From positions 997,190 to 1,061,189 of the forward strand of contig NZ_DAQC01000001.1 of assembly GCF_002502735.1 (NCBI RefSeq): DNA of 64,000 nucleotides. Direction: 5' to 3'. The notes beneath the pieces were generated by a model. That model worked only from the letters and a program-made list of their open reading frames with translations. It did no database searches and was not told where the DNA came from. This document shows, in pieces, positions 16,652 to 25,690 of the stretch. The position numbers and the translations under genes are program-made. Source of the stretch: Methanoregula sp. UBA64. GTDB lineage: Archaea; Halobacteriota; Methanomicrobia; Methanomicrobiales; Methanospirillaceae. Numbering within the stretch: the first letter of the stretch is position 1; every line of letters starts with the position of its first letter.

Positions 16652-17936
16652 GGTTGTTGTCATCGGCGCCGGTGTTGCCGGGATCCAGGCAGCGCTTGAC
16701 CTTGCAAACCACGGGGTGACCGTTCACCTCGTGGAAAAGGAGCCGACGATCGGCGGCCACATGGCCCAGCTCGACAAGACATTTCCCACAAACGACTGCT
16801 CGATGTGCATCCTCTCCCCGAAGATGGTGGAGATCCAGAGGCACCCCTTTATCCGCATCCATACCCTTTCCGAAGTAAAGGCAGTCACGGGAAAACCCGG
16901 GCACTTTACCGTCACCATCCTCGCGCACCCCCGCTATATCGATATGGAGACCTGCACCGGCTGCGGTGACTGCGTGCAGATCTGTCCCGTGGAAGTCTAC
17001 AACCGGTTCGATGCCGGGGTCGGGGTCAGGAAGGCCATCTACAAGCCCCACCCGCAGGTAGTCCCCGACCGGGTGGTAAAGGATGCGGAGCACTGCATCG
17101 AGTGCGGGCTCTGCTACGATGCCTGCGGCCCGCAGGCGATCCTCCACGAGGATGCCGGGCGCGAGATGACCGTCAGCGCTGCGGCAATCATTGTGGCGAC
17201 CGGCTACGAGGTCTTCGATGCAAAGAAGAAGCCGGTCTTTGGCTACCTCAAAAACCCGGACGTTATTACGAGCATGGAACTCGAACGGATGATCAATGCG
17301 AGCGGCCCGACCGGGGGACAGCTCCGGCGCCTGAGCAACGGAAAGGAGCCCAAGAGCATTGTCTTTATCCAGTGCGTAGGCTCCCGGGACATGCCCCAGA
17401 ACCGGCCTTACTGCTCCTGCGTCTGCTGTATGCAGGCGATGAAGAACGCGATGCTCATCCGGGAGAAACACCCGGAGATCGAGGTCACCATCTTCTACAT
17501 GGACGTCCGCGCCTACGGAAAGGGCTACGAGGAGTATTACGAGCGGGCAAAGTCCGTGGGCGTGAAGTTCCTGCGGGGTATGCCCCCCGAGGTCCAGGCA
17601 GACGGGAAGGGCATGAGATTTGTCGTGGAGAACACCGAGACCGGCGAGGTACAGGCCCTCCGCCCGGAGCTCGTGGTCCTCTCGGTGGGCATCGAGCCCT
17701 CGCCGGCAACGGCCGGTCTTGCCGAAAATCTCGGCATCCCGCTTGAGAACACCGGCTTTATCCGCTCGGCCCACGATGCCCTGGACACCACGGGCACGGT
17801 GCGGCCCGGGATCTACATCGCCGGTACCGCGGTTGCGCCAAAGGATATTCCCGACAGCGTTGCCTCGGGAGAGTCCGCTGCAATGCGGGCATTTGTGGAT
17901 ACCAAAAAAACAGCGGTACGGGCGCGGTCCGTATGA
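16644..17936 (+). CDS. Short HdrA-like FAD/iron-sulfur protein
   Basis: A 430-residue relative of heterodisulfide reductase subunit A. The FAD dinucleotide fold opens at VVIGAGVAGIQAALDLA (residues 4-20). The TNDCSMCILSPKM stretch carries the HdrA-type cysteines. Two [4Fe-4S] sites follow, CTGCGDCVQICP (Cys 104, 107, 110, 114) and CIECGLCYDAC (151, 154, 157, 161), then a second oxidoreductase half with PYCSCVCCMQAMKNA and a C-terminal GIYIAGTAVAPKDIPDSVASG flavin segment. It lacks the extra C-terminal length of full HdrA (about 650 residues), and no hdrB or hdrC is adjacent. It is coupled on both sides, to the gamma-CA gene and to mtnA. The electron partners are unknown. Confidence 0.85.
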   Translation: MREVVVIGAGVAGIQAALDLANHGVTVHLVEKEPTIGGHMAQLDKTFPTNDCSMCILSPKMVEIQRHPFIRIHTLSEVKAVTGKPGHFTVTILAHPRYIDMETCTGCGDCVQICPVEVYNRFDAGVGVRKAIYKPHPQVVPDRVVKDAEHCIECGLCYDACGPQAILHEDAGREMTVSAAAIIVATGYEVFDAKKKPVFGYLKNPDVITSMELERMINASGPTGGQLRRLSNGKEPKSIVFIQCVGSRDMPQNRPYCSCVCCMQAMKNAMLIREKHPEIEVTIFYMDVRAYGKGYEEYYERAKSVGVKFLRGMPPEVQADGKGMRFVVENTETGEVQALRPELVVLSVGIEPSPATAGLAENLGIPLENTGFIRSAHDALDTTGTVRPGIYIAGTAVAPKDIPDSVASGESAAMRAFVDTKKTAVRARSV

Positions 17937-18976
17937 AGGAGATCGCAACCCTCTGGTGGGACGACGAGCTCGGCGGTGTCCGGTTCATCGACGAGACCCT
18001 GCTCCCGGAGAAGTACGCAATCGTCCGCTGTACAAGCGTGGACCGGCTCGTTACCGCGGTAAAGCGGCTCGAAGTCCGGGGAGCGCCGGCGCTCGGCGTT
18101 GCCGGGGGGTACGGCGTTGCCCTTGCTGCGGCAAACTGCCCGGAGTCCTCCTATCCCGCGTTTGTAAAGAAGGTCACCAAAGATGCCCTCAGGATCCGCG
18201 AGAGCCGGCCTACCGCGGTGAACCTGAGCTGGGGCGTTGACCGGGTGCTTGCCCGGGTGCAGGCCGCTTCGGGCGTTTCGGAGGCAAAAGCCGCAGCCCT
18301 TGCCGAAGCAAAGGCAATCGCAGCTGACGATACCCGCTGCTGCCACGCGATCGGCGGCTTCGGGGCCGGCCTCCTGCCGGACGAGTGTACCGTACTCACC
18401 CACTGCAATGCGGGAGCGCTCGCCTGCTCGACCTGGGGAACGGCGCTCGGCGTGATCCGCTCGGCCGTTGCCGAGGGGAAAAAGGTAAAAGTGATCGCCT
18501 GCGAGACCCGGCCGCTCCTCCAGGGCGCCCGGCTCACCGCATGGGAGCTTGCCCGGGACGGGATCGACGTTACGGTCGTCACCGACTCGATGGCGGCCCA
18601 CATCATGCGTACCGGCACCATCGATGCAGTGATCGTCGGGGCAGACCGGATCACCAAGGACGCGGTATTCAACAAGATCGGCACGTATATGCACGCTGTC
18701 TGCGCACACTATCACGGCATTCCCTTCTTTGTCGCAGCCCCGATCTCGACCTTCGATGCAACACGGCTGGAAAAGGACGTAGTCATCGAAGAGCGGGGCC
18801 GCGAGGAGATAGCGGTTGTCGGGAACCGCACCCTGCTTCCCGACGGCGTCCCGGTCAGGAACTATGCCTTCGATGCAACCCCCATGAACCTCGTGCGGGC
18901 GATCATCACCGAACAGGGCGTGGTCATCCCGCCCTTTGACATAAACGAACTTATCGCCAGAAACACGAGACCCTGA
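17933..18976 (+). CDS. mtnA: MtnA-type sugar-phosphate isomerase
   Basis: A 347-residue member of the eIF2B-related aldose-ketose isomerase family. It has the catalytic Cys in THCNAGALACSTWGTALG and the catalytic Asp in VIVGADRITKDAVFNKIGT. The substrate may be methylthioribose-1-phosphate (methionine salvage) or ribose-1,5-bisphosphate (archaeal AMP pathway). The N-terminal LWWDDELGGVRFIDETLLP segment and GAPALGVAGGYGVA are more like MtnA. Its ATG overlaps the HdrA-like stop as ATGA. Confidence 0.88.
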   Translation: MKEIATLWWDDELGGVRFIDETLLPEKYAIVRCTSVDRLVTAVKRLEVRGAPALGVAGGYGVALAAANCPESSYPAFVKKVTKDALRIRESRPTAVNLSWGVDRVLARVQAASGVSEAKAAALAEAKAIAADDTRCCHAIGGFGAGLLPDECTVLTHCNAGALACSTWGTALGVIRSAVAEGKKVKVIACETRPLLQGARLTAWELARDGIDVTVVTDSMAAHIMRTGTIDAVIVGADRITKDAVFNKIGTYMHAVCAHYHGIPFFVAAPISTFDATRLEKDVVIEERGREEIAVVGNRTLLPDGVPVRNYAFDATPMNLVRAIITEQGVVIPPFDINELIARNTRP

Positions 18977-19002
18977 AATTTACCTGCGGACCGGTAGTAC
19001 CC

Positions 19003-19704
19003 ATGGAACTTGACCTGACACCCTGGCACAGCCTTGTCTATATCATCGGAGAAGCGGCAATCCTTATCTTTCTCGGGGCGCTGCTCGTCTCCTTTATCCT
19101 CGTCGTTATCTCGCTTTATTCCATAAAGAAAGGCAAGCTCTACTTCCCCCGCCTGATCCGGGCCGGCATGGTGCTGCTCGAAGGTAACATGAAGGCATTC
19201 TTCCGGCTCCTCGGGCTCGAGGACCGGGACATGCTCACGTTCATCATCAAGATCCATAACACGATGAACGCCGCTGCATTCTCCGACATCCCCCTTTCCG
19301 AACGGGCGGTCTTCTTCCCCCAGTGCCTGCGCTCGGCAAAGTGCCCGGCCCACCTCACGCCCGAAGGCCTCAAATGCGTGAACTGCGGGCAGTGCACGGT
19401 CGGGGAAGCAACGGTCCTCCTGGAGAAGATGGGCTACCGGGTCTTTGTCATCCCCGGCTCCTCGTTTATCAAGCGCATGGTGAAAAAATACCACCCCAAA
19501 GCCATCATCGGCGTCGGCTGCCTGACCGAGGTAAAAGAGGGCATCGACATGGCCGACAAGATCGGGCTTGTCGCCATGGGCGTGGTGACCATAAAAGAGG
19601 GATGCGTGGAAACGCTCGTGAACTGGCAGGATGTGTACGAGGTCGCAGTGCTCGGCCTCGACCCGGCATCAGTTCCCGAGAACCTTCATACTCTTGCCGG
19701 TTAA
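19003..19704 (+). CDS. DUF116 membrane-associated protein
   Basis: A 233-residue DUF116 protein. The N-terminus holds one hydrophobic membrane segment (about residues 14-40, AAILIFLGALLVSFILVVIS). The cytoplasmic domain has the conserved cysteine clusters FPQCLRSAKCPAH and CVNCGQCTVGE, and later IGVGCLTEVKEG, probably binding a metal or iron-sulfur centre. The family function is not established. It follows mtnA by 26 bases and probably shares its transcript. Its last 36 bases overlap the bactofilin gene on the other strand. Confidence 0.83.
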   Translation: MELDLTPWHSLVYIIGEAAILIFLGALLVSFILVVISLYSIKKGKLYFPRLIRAGMVLLEGNMKAFFRLLGLEDRDMLTFIIKIHNTMNAAAFSDIPLSERAVFFPQCLRSAKCPAHLTPEGLKCVNCGQCTVGEATVLLEKMGYRVFVIPGSSFIKRMVKKYHPKAIIGVGCLTEVKEGIDMADKIGLVAMGVVTIKEGCVETLVNWQDVYEVAVLGLDPASVPENLHTLAG

Positions 19705-20082
19705 TTTCCCGCTTTTTATCCTGCCGTGGACCGTGATGGTCTGTTCGCTGGTCACGTCCCCGACATGGACATCGGGCCGGATCATGACGTTTCCCCCGGC
19801 CTTTACCTCGTAGACCACGCAGTGGTCGAGGAGGGTAACATCGCCTGCCGCAACAAGCGGCCCCTTAATCCGGGCATGGCTCCCGACGATCGCGCTGCCA
19901 CATTCAACATCCAGGGCAACACTCGATTTCATGCCCAGTTCAAGACGGCCGGTGACCACAAGCCGTCCCCAGAAATGGGTCCGGGGAGGCACGATAAAAT
20001 CGCCGTCGATCCTGACATTGCCTTCGTAATACGCTCCTTTCGGGGCATAATACGTGCTGCCGTTTTGGATGACGCCTGCCAT
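19669..20082 (-). CDS. Bactofilin-like polymer-forming protein
   Basis: About 137 residues from ATG 20082 (MAGVIQNGSTYYAPKG), forming short repeated beta-helix turns such as YYEGNVRIDGDFIVPP, FWGRLVVTGRLELG and AIVGSHARIKGPLVAAGDV. This is the bactofilin (DUF583) fold, which self-assembles into filaments or surface-linked scaffolds. It has no membrane segment. The two extra N-terminal codons upstream are possible. Convergent overlap with DUF116. Its cellular role in archaea is not known. Confidence 0.78.
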   Translation of the reverse strand: MAGVIQNGSTYYAPKGAYYEGNVRIDGDFIVPPRTHFWGRLVVTGRLELGMKSSVALDVECGSAIVGSHARIKGPLVAAGDVTLLDHCVVYEVKAGGNVMIRPDVHVGDVTSEQTITVHGRIKSGKLTGKSMKVLGN

Positions 20083-20146
20083 AATTCCCAAAATAGATGA
20101 GACATGGCTATGGCGATAAACTTTCTTGTTACCGATCTTTTTTTAC

Positions 20147-20986
20147 TTACAGGAAAAGGGCTGACAGGGTAAAGATGACCAGCGAGGCAAACATCCCGTA
20201 CTTGAGGAGGCCGGTCGATCCCGTTGCCTTTAAGGCAGCAGGGTCACTGCACGGGAGCGCCCGGGCCGCTGCCGCAAGGATGACGAGGTCGACGATGGCG
20301 ATCCCGAGAAGGTACCCGGGGCCCCACCAGGCATACGGGACAGCGCTCGCCGCAACCGCTGCAATGGCAAAGACAAACGCGAGGAGGGCGGACTTTTTTA
20401 CCCCTATCCGGAGCGGCAGGGTATCGGCCCCGCCGGCCCGGTCCCCTTCCATGTCCTCGGCATCCTTTAAGATCTCCCTAGAGAGCATGGCAAGGAAGGT
20501 GATGGCGGCAACCGGGAGCATGTGAAGAAAACCGGTCCACCCGGCAAACGCCCCGCCGAAGAGGAAGATACTCGCCGAGAGGTACGATACCGCGGCGTTC
20601 CCGAAAAACGGGGTGCTCTTGAGCCAGGCCGCATAGAGGACGAGGAGAAGTGAGTTGACGAGGGCGAGCGCAAAGCAGATCTCCGAAGTAAAACCGGCAA
20701 GGAAGACACCGGCGCAGAACAGGATACCGGCATAGATAAGGGCAGCATTCCGGCTGACTGCTCCCGAAGGGATGGGGCGTTCGGGGCGGTTGATCCGGTC
20801 GATCTCTGCATCGTAATAATCATTGATCACGTTTCCTGCCGCGGTGATCAGGGTGACGACGAGAAGGAGCAGGAGGACGCCGGGCACGAGCGTGCCGGTG
20901 GCAATAAGATACGCGACAATGGCGGCAAGGCCGGCAACAACCGCATTTGCCGGGCGGATGATCGAGAGAAAACCTGCGGGCCGCAT
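20147..20986 (-). CDS. UbiA prenyltransferase, probable DGGGP synthase
   Basis: A 279-residue integral membrane prenyltransferase with about eight or nine hydrophobic helices. The first Asp-rich motif is NVINDYYDAEIDRINRPERPI and the second is REILKDAEDMEGDRAGG. Archaeal members of this size and motif type attach the second geranylgeranyl chain to geranylgeranylglyceryl phosphate in membrane lipid synthesis. That assignment follows from family knowledge; other UbiA roles cannot be fully excluded. The start MRPAGFLSIIRPANA is typical of the family. It stands alone on the minus strand. Confidence 0.85.
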   Translation of the reverse strand: MRPAGFLSIIRPANAVVAGLAAIVAYLIATGTLVPGVLLLLLVVTLITAAGNVINDYYDAEIDRINRPERPIPSGAVSRNAALIYAGILFCAGVFLAGFTSEICFALALVNSLLLVLYAAWLKSTPFFGNAAVSYLSASIFLFGGAFAGWTGFLHMLPVAAITFLAMLSREILKDAEDMEGDRAGGADTLPLRIGVKKSALLAFVFAIAAVAASAVPYAWWGPGYLLGIAIVDLVILAAAARALPCSDPAALKATGSTGLLKYGMFASLVIFTLSALFL

Positions 20987-21091
20987 GAACTAACGTACCT
21001 ATCTCGCCGGGCTCTTATTAACCTCGCGGCAGCCCGGCCCGGGCCAACGGGATACCGGCTCGTGGATACTTCGGGATGGCTAAAAAAGAGT

Positions 21092-21670
21092 TCAGGTGAA
21101 GATTGCCGGTGAGAGCGACCAGGCAGCGGTGAAACTTACCGGGCTCTCGGATTTCAGGGGTTCGGTCGTCATAAAGACTTCAAGTACTGCTCCCTGGGAG
21201 AGGGCGGCGTATTCCTTGTCCGAATCGATCACTACATAATCACGGACCGTGTTTGCCTGCCCGGGCCCAAGAGGAGCCGATTCAGCCCCCGAACCGTCAT
21301 GCGAAACACCGACTCCCCCGAAGGACACACCGTCGGCACCGGTAATCCTGCTGTACCAGTGGAGCTGGACCGGATCCTTCCCGGCGTTCCGGGCATTGAC
21401 GTAGATATTGATCTTGTGGGCGCCGGAATCGGATTTGTCAACGGCGATATCTTCTATGGAAGCATTGACCGCACAGGTTCCGTTCTTCAGTGCCAGTACT
21501 TCTCTCTGGCCGGGAAGATTTCCCCCAAACGTGGACGCGGGCGAAGTCATTGCGGAGACCACCGGGGTCCCGGTACCGGTCGTACCTGCCGGGGCGTTCG
21601 ATGTACAGCCTGCGATAAGGATCAGGGAGAGTGCAAGGACTGCAAGGGTAAGGGCAATACTGCGTTTCAT
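21092..21670 (-). CDS. Secreted lipoprotein of unknown function
   Basis: A 192-residue protein. The signal peptide (MKRSIALTLAVLALSLILIAGC) ends in a lipobox at Cys 22. A Thr/Gly/Pro linker and a beta-rich domain of about 130 residues follow, with segments such as HKINIYVNARNAGKDPVQL resembling an extracellular Ig-like fold. Similar domain style is seen in other Methanomicrobiales lipoproteins. No enzyme motif is visible. It is anchored outside the cell membrane by inference. Confidence 0.75.
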   Translation of the reverse strand: MKRSIALTLAVLALSLILIAGCTSNAPAGTTGTGTPVVSAMTSPASTFGGNLPGQREVLALKNGTCAVNASIEDIAVDKSDSGAHKINIYVNARNAGKDPVQLHWYSRITGADGVSFGGVGVSHDGSGAESAPLGPGQANTVRDYVVIDSDKEYAALSQGAVLEVFMTTEPLKSESPVSFTAAWSLSPAIFT

Positions 21671-21806
21671 GATTCTTCTCTGCTCCTGTCAAGTGAATTT
21701 GCAGATCAGTTTTTGTACGGCAGATCTAAAAAAAGTACAGGTAACCATACATTTTTCCCGGGCAAAACGTGCAGGAAACGGCAGGAAAAACAAAAGGGGA
21801 ACACGA

Positions 21807-21881
21807 CGGGCGAGGGGGGATTTGAACCCCCGACCATTAGCTTAGGAGGCTAACGCTCTATCCGGACTAAGCCACTCGCCC
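21807..21881 (-). tRNA. tRNA-Arg (anticodon CCT)
   Basis: On the minus strand the acceptor arms GGGCGAG (21875-21881) and CTCGCCC (21808-21814) pair fully. The anticodon stem is TTAGC/GCTAA around loop CTCCTAA, with U33 then CCT, which reads AGG. The T-arm is GGGGG-TTCAAAT-CCCCC. The discriminator is G at 21807 and CCA is not encoded. No intron is seen. Confidence 0.95.
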
Positions 21882-21945
21882 GCTCTCTTACCAATTGCAG
21901 GGGAATATGTATAAGTTTTGCGCGCTCGAATCTCTGTAGTTCGCA

Positions 21946-23061
21946 ATGGATCTCACCGAGGCAACGGAAGGAAAGACAACCATGCTTGTGCCGGTCCAGG
22001 ATACCGGCGGGCAATTCCCACCGGGGACCGCACCGGTCTTTTTCAACCGCCGTATGGAGATCAACCGGGACGCGACCATCCTCCTCCTCTCGGTCCTCAA
22101 ACCCTCCGATTACGTGGATGCCATGGGGGCGACCGGTGTCCGGGGCCTCCGGGTGGCAAACGAGACCGGGGTCCCGACGACCATCAACGACAAGGACCCC
22201 GAAGCAATCCCGGTCATACAGGAGAACGTAAAACGCCTCGGCCTTCCCGTGACGGTCACCTGCCGGGATGCCTGTTCGCTCCTCTTCGAGCAGTCGTTTG
22301 ACGCAGTCGACCTCGACCCGTACGGTTCGCCGGCGCCGTTTACCGATGCCGGGATCCGTGGCTGCCGGCGCTTCCTTATGGTCACCGCAACCGACACCGC
22401 ACCGCTCTGCGGGGCACACCTCCATGCCGGCATCCGCCGGTACTATGCCCGGCCGGCAAACACGATGTACCATGCGGAAGTCGGTCTCCGGATCCTCATG
22501 GCATTTATCGCACGGGAGACGGTGAAGTACGACAGGGGGGTCGAACCCCTCTTCTGCTTTGCCCGCGAGCACTTTGTCCGGCTCCACCTCCGGCTCACCC
22601 GGGGACCGCAGGCAGCCGACCGGACGCTCGCCCGCCTCGGGTTTGTGCTCCAGTGCCCCTCCTGTGCCTACCGCGAGGAGCACCCGGGTATGTTTCCCCC
22701 GTCCGGCACCTGCCCGCACTGCAATAAACCGCTCTTCCCGGTCGGGCCGCTCTTCCTCGGGAATACCTTCAGCGACGAGATCCTTTCACAGATGCAGGAG
22801 CTGCTCCCCTCGCTCGAACTCGGGACGAAAAAGGAACTGGGCAAAATCCTTGAAACCTGCCGGGAGGAACTGCCCACCGCCACCTTCTACGATTACCACA
22901 TGCTCGCCCAGAAACTTGCCACATCGCCGCCACGGATAGAGACGGTTCTCGAACGGCTCCGTTCTGCCGGGTATAACGCGAGCAGGACGCACCTCTCGGG
23001 AACAGGGCTCAAAACCGATGCACCGCTGCCGGTCATCAACGAAGCACTTACCGGCAAATAA
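21946..23061 (+). CDS. trm1: tRNA (guanine26-N2)-dimethyltransferase
   Basis: A 371-residue Trm1 that makes m2(2)G26 in tRNA. The N-terminal SAM-dependent domain contains AMGATGVRGLRVANET, FNRRMEINRD and the catalytic DLDPYGSPAPFTDAG. The C-terminal domain carries a zinc-binding Cys set, CPSCAYREE and CPHCNKPL. It is divergent from the tRNA-Arg gene by about 65 bases. The length is normal and the motifs are intact. Confidence 0.95.
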   Translation: MDLTEATEGKTTMLVPVQDTGGQFPPGTAPVFFNRRMEINRDATILLLSVLKPSDYVDAMGATGVRGLRVANETGVPTTINDKDPEAIPVIQENVKRLGLPVTVTCRDACSLLFEQSFDAVDLDPYGSPAPFTDAGIRGCRRFLMVTATDTAPLCGAHLHAGIRRYYARPANTMYHAEVGLRILMAFIARETVKYDRGVEPLFCFAREHFVRLHLRLTRGPQAADRTLARLGFVLQCPSCAYREEHPGMFPPSGTCPHCNKPLFPVGPLFLGNTFSDEILSQMQELLPSLELGTKKELGKILETCREELPTATFYDYHMLAQKLATSPPRIETVLERLRSAGYNASRTHLSGTGLKTDAPLPVINEALTGK

Positions 23062-23131
23062 CAGGGATCCCGTACAGTGGCTGCTTTTTTTAATTGCGTG
23101 CCACTATGTCTGACCTGCACTCAATTCGCCG

Positions 23132-23145
23132 GTCAGAATTCTGAC
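23132..23145. promoter_or_regulatory. 14-base palindrome upstream of the FIST gene
   Basis: GTCAGAATTCTGAC is a perfect palindrome 107 bases before the FIST start. A TATA-like CTATAATG at 23214-23221 is closer to the gene. The site could be a regulator-binding operator for the FIST-kinase unit, or a chance palindrome. Confidence 0.35.
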
Positions 23146-23252
23146 AGGATATACTACGGCATTACTCACCATATCCGGATGATAAAAAATAATCTCCAAA
23201 TCTAAATCGAGTACTATAATGACTATCCCATACAACAATTTTTTGATAAGCC

Positions 23253-24380
23253 ATGATCCAGACCGCCTGTTTTATTGCACATTCACCTGATGAACTCATG
23301 GAGGGAATGACACAAAAAAAGCCATTTGCTCCCACACTTGCTTTTGTCTTTGGTGCGGTAAAACTCGGACTCCCCGATATTGCACGGCGTCTTGGCACTC
23401 TGAATATTCCGGTTTTTGGTTCATCGTCGGGAGGGGAGATAATCGCACGGCCCGGGAATTCCCCGGTCAGTGAACAATCCGCAGTATGCTGCCTCCTGGA
23501 CATCCCACCGGCGTATTTTTCCGTGGAACTCTTTGATCGGAACAACGGTGATGCAGCGGAATTCGGAAAACAGATCGGGAAATGGGGTGCAGAACGGTTC
23601 TCCCATCCGGCATTTATTCTCCTGATTGCAAATCTCGATAACAATGGGGAGGAGATTATCAGAGGAATAGAAAGTGTTTGTCCGACGGATACACCCATTT
23701 TCGGAGGATTTGCCGGGGATACTTCCATCCCAAAAAAGCCGGTTGTCTTTACAAACGACAGGCATGTCACTGACGGGCTTGTCGCGCTTGTCGTGGATCA
23801 CGATAAAGTATCGGTTCGCGGGGTTACGACCAGCGGATGGACCGGCATTGGTGTCGATCTCGTGATCACATCTTCAAAGGAACGTACGGTATACACTATC
23901 AATGATCGCCCTGCTCTCGATGTCATAGAGGAATACCTGAATGTGACCGATGCCGATATATTACCGGTAGCGATAAATTTCCCGTTGCTCGTAAAACGGC
24001 CTGACGGGATCCAGATCCTCCGCACGATCTTTGCTGCCGATTTTCCCGCACGATCTATCAGGTTTGCCGGCAATGTCCCGCAGGGATCGAAGGTGATGTT
24101 CTCAAGTTCGTTCGGGCGCAATACAACCGTTACAGCACTCCATGATATGGAAACCTATCACACCCACCATAAAAAAGCGGATCTTCTCCTCATGTTCAGC
24201 TGCCTTGCACGCCTGAAATCCTCCGGACCCCGGGTGAACGATGAGATCACTGCTGCGTATAACTTCTGGAAATGCCCTCTCGTGGGATTATTCTGCTGCG
24301 GGGAGATCGGTCCGGCCGGGACAGGTACCTGCGAACTCTATAACGAGAGTATCTCGCTTGTTCTTTTCCAGATCAAATAA
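23253..24380 (+). CDS. FIST domain sensory protein
   Basis: A 375-residue stand-alone FIST_N plus FIST_C protein, a cytoplasmic sensory fold proposed to bind small ligands such as amino acids. The N-terminal part has GSSSGGEIIARPG and FGGFAGDTSIPKKP. The C-terminal FIST_C part has FSCLARLKSSGPRVNDEI and WKCPLVGLFCCGEIGP, the usual CGEIG ending. It is 8 bases upstream of a PAS histidine kinase, so the two probably work as ligand sensor and transmitter. No Shine-Dalgarno is evident; a TATA at 23214-23221 would give a short leader. Confidence 0.88.
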   Translation: MIQTACFIAHSPDELMEGMTQKKPFAPTLAFVFGAVKLGLPDIARRLGTLNIPVFGSSSGGEIIARPGNSPVSEQSAVCCLLDIPPAYFSVELFDRNNGDAAEFGKQIGKWGAERFSHPAFILLIANLDNNGEEIIRGIESVCPTDTPIFGGFAGDTSIPKKPVVFTNDRHVTDGLVALVVDHDKVSVRGVTTSGWTGIGVDLVITSSKERTVYTINDRPALDVIEEYLNVTDADILPVAINFPLLVKRPDGIQILRTIFAADFPARSIRFAGNVPQGSKVMFSSSFGRNTTVTALHDMETYHTHHKKADLLLMFSCLARLKSSGPRVNDEITAAYNFWKCPLVGLFCCGEIGPAGTGTCELYNESISLVLFQIK

Positions 24381-24388
24381 GGGACATT

Positions 24389-25654
24389 ATGAGAGAGCTG
24401 GACAACCTGGGAAATATCTGGCGGGATATACAGGAACGCCTTTCTCCAGAAGAGAGACGGGATCTGGAACGGACACTTACAGCAGCAACGGATGCTGTGG
24501 CATTCCTGGAAACAAAATACATCGATGCACTTCGGGACCGGGAGGTCGTGCATTCGCTCTTAGAAAAGACTTCAGCCGATCTTGTCCGGAGATACCAGAC
24601 AACGTTTGAGTATTCCGGTACTGCAATGATGGTACTCGAACGTGATGGGAGGATATCCCTTGCCAACTCGCATGCCAAACGTATGCTAGGGTATTCCGCC
24701 GAGGAAATTGGGAGTTCCCCCCGGATTTTTCAGTTTACCGATGCATCACTTGAGGAAAAGATCCGCCTTTTTTTACAGAAAACAAACCCTGCCGGGGATT
24801 CCCCGTCACTGCAATTGGAGGGACAGGTAACCCGCAGTAACGGAGAAATGGTATCTGTTACCGGGACCCTTGGGAGATTTCCCGAAACCGGACAATGCAT
24901 TCTCTCCCTTCTCGATATTTCAGAACGCAGGTATGCAGAGGAAGCCCTTGCGCTGGCAAATAAAAAACTCAATCTTTTAAACAGCGTGACCAGGCACGAC
25001 GTAAATAATAAACTCCTTACCCTTGAAGGGTATCTTCAGCTGGCATCCGGCAATCCTGATACCCCTCCGGCAGTCCGGACGTTTCTTAAAAAAAGTCTCG
25101 ATTCCACATCACATATCGAGGAACTTATTGCATTTACCCGGTACTATCAGGACCTGGGTATGCGTCATCCCGACTGGCACAATGCCACTGAAGAGATCCT
25201 TGGCGCAGCAGCTCATATTTCTCATGAAGGAGTTGTTGTGAGGGCAGATCTGGGCGGACTCCTGATATATACGGATCCTCTCATTCAAAAGGTCTTTTAC
25301 AACCTCATCGACAATGCGCTCCGTCATGGAGAACACGTTACCGAGATCTCGTTTACCCTCATACATGAACAAAACGGTTTCGTGATTATCTGCACGGATA
25401 ATGGAACCGGCATTCCGGCTGACGAGAAAGAGAGGGTTTTCGAACGAGGCGTTGGGAAAAATACCGGTCTTGGCCTTTTTTTGATCCGGGAGATCCTTTC
25501 GATTACCGGGATTACCATCCGGGAGACGGGCACATTCGGGAAGGGGTGCAGGTTTGAGATTCAGATCCCGCAGAAGGTAGGAAGGATTGCGGAAAAGGAC
25601 TCTGGAGAGGGTTCCTCATTACAGGGTTCCCCGCATACCACGGGTAAGAAATAA
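24389..25654 (+). CDS. PAS domain histidine kinase
   Basis: A 421-residue soluble kinase. An N-terminal helical region (1-65) precedes one PAS domain (about 66-185, EYSGTAMMVLERDGRISLANS to DISERRYAEEAL). The H-box SVTRHDVNNKLL has the phospho-acceptor at His 203. The ATPase has the N-box NLIDNALRHG, the D-box TDNGTGIP and the G-box GLGLFLIREIL. It has no transmembrane segment. The FIST protein encoded just upstream is the likely input partner. No receiver gene is adjacent, so the output is unknown. Confidence 0.92.
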   Translation: MRELDNLGNIWRDIQERLSPEERRDLERTLTAATDAVAFLETKYIDALRDREVVHSLLEKTSADLVRRYQTTFEYSGTAMMVLERDGRISLANSHAKRMLGYSAEEIGSSPRIFQFTDASLEEKIRLFLQKTNPAGDSPSLQLEGQVTRSNGEMVSVTGTLGRFPETGQCILSLLDISERRYAEEALALANKKLNLLNSVTRHDVNNKLLTLEGYLQLASGNPDTPPAVRTFLKKSLDSTSHIEELIAFTRYYQDLGMRHPDWHNATEEILGAAAHISHEGVVVRADLGGLLIYTDPLIQKVFYNLIDNALRHGEHVTEISFTLIHEQNGFVIICTDNGTGIPADEKERVFERGVGKNTGLGLFLIREILSITGITIRETGTFGKGCRFEIQIPQKVGRIAEKDSGEGSSLQGSPHTTGKK

Positions 25655-25690
25655 CCCGTTTTTTGTTTTCCAAAAAAAACGACGATCGTA

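Noticed and set aside
16563..17948. A 461-codon minus-strand frame opposite the HdrA-like gene.
   Set aside because: The opposite strand encodes iron-sulfur and FAD motifs in order. The antisense product has no recognisable fold.
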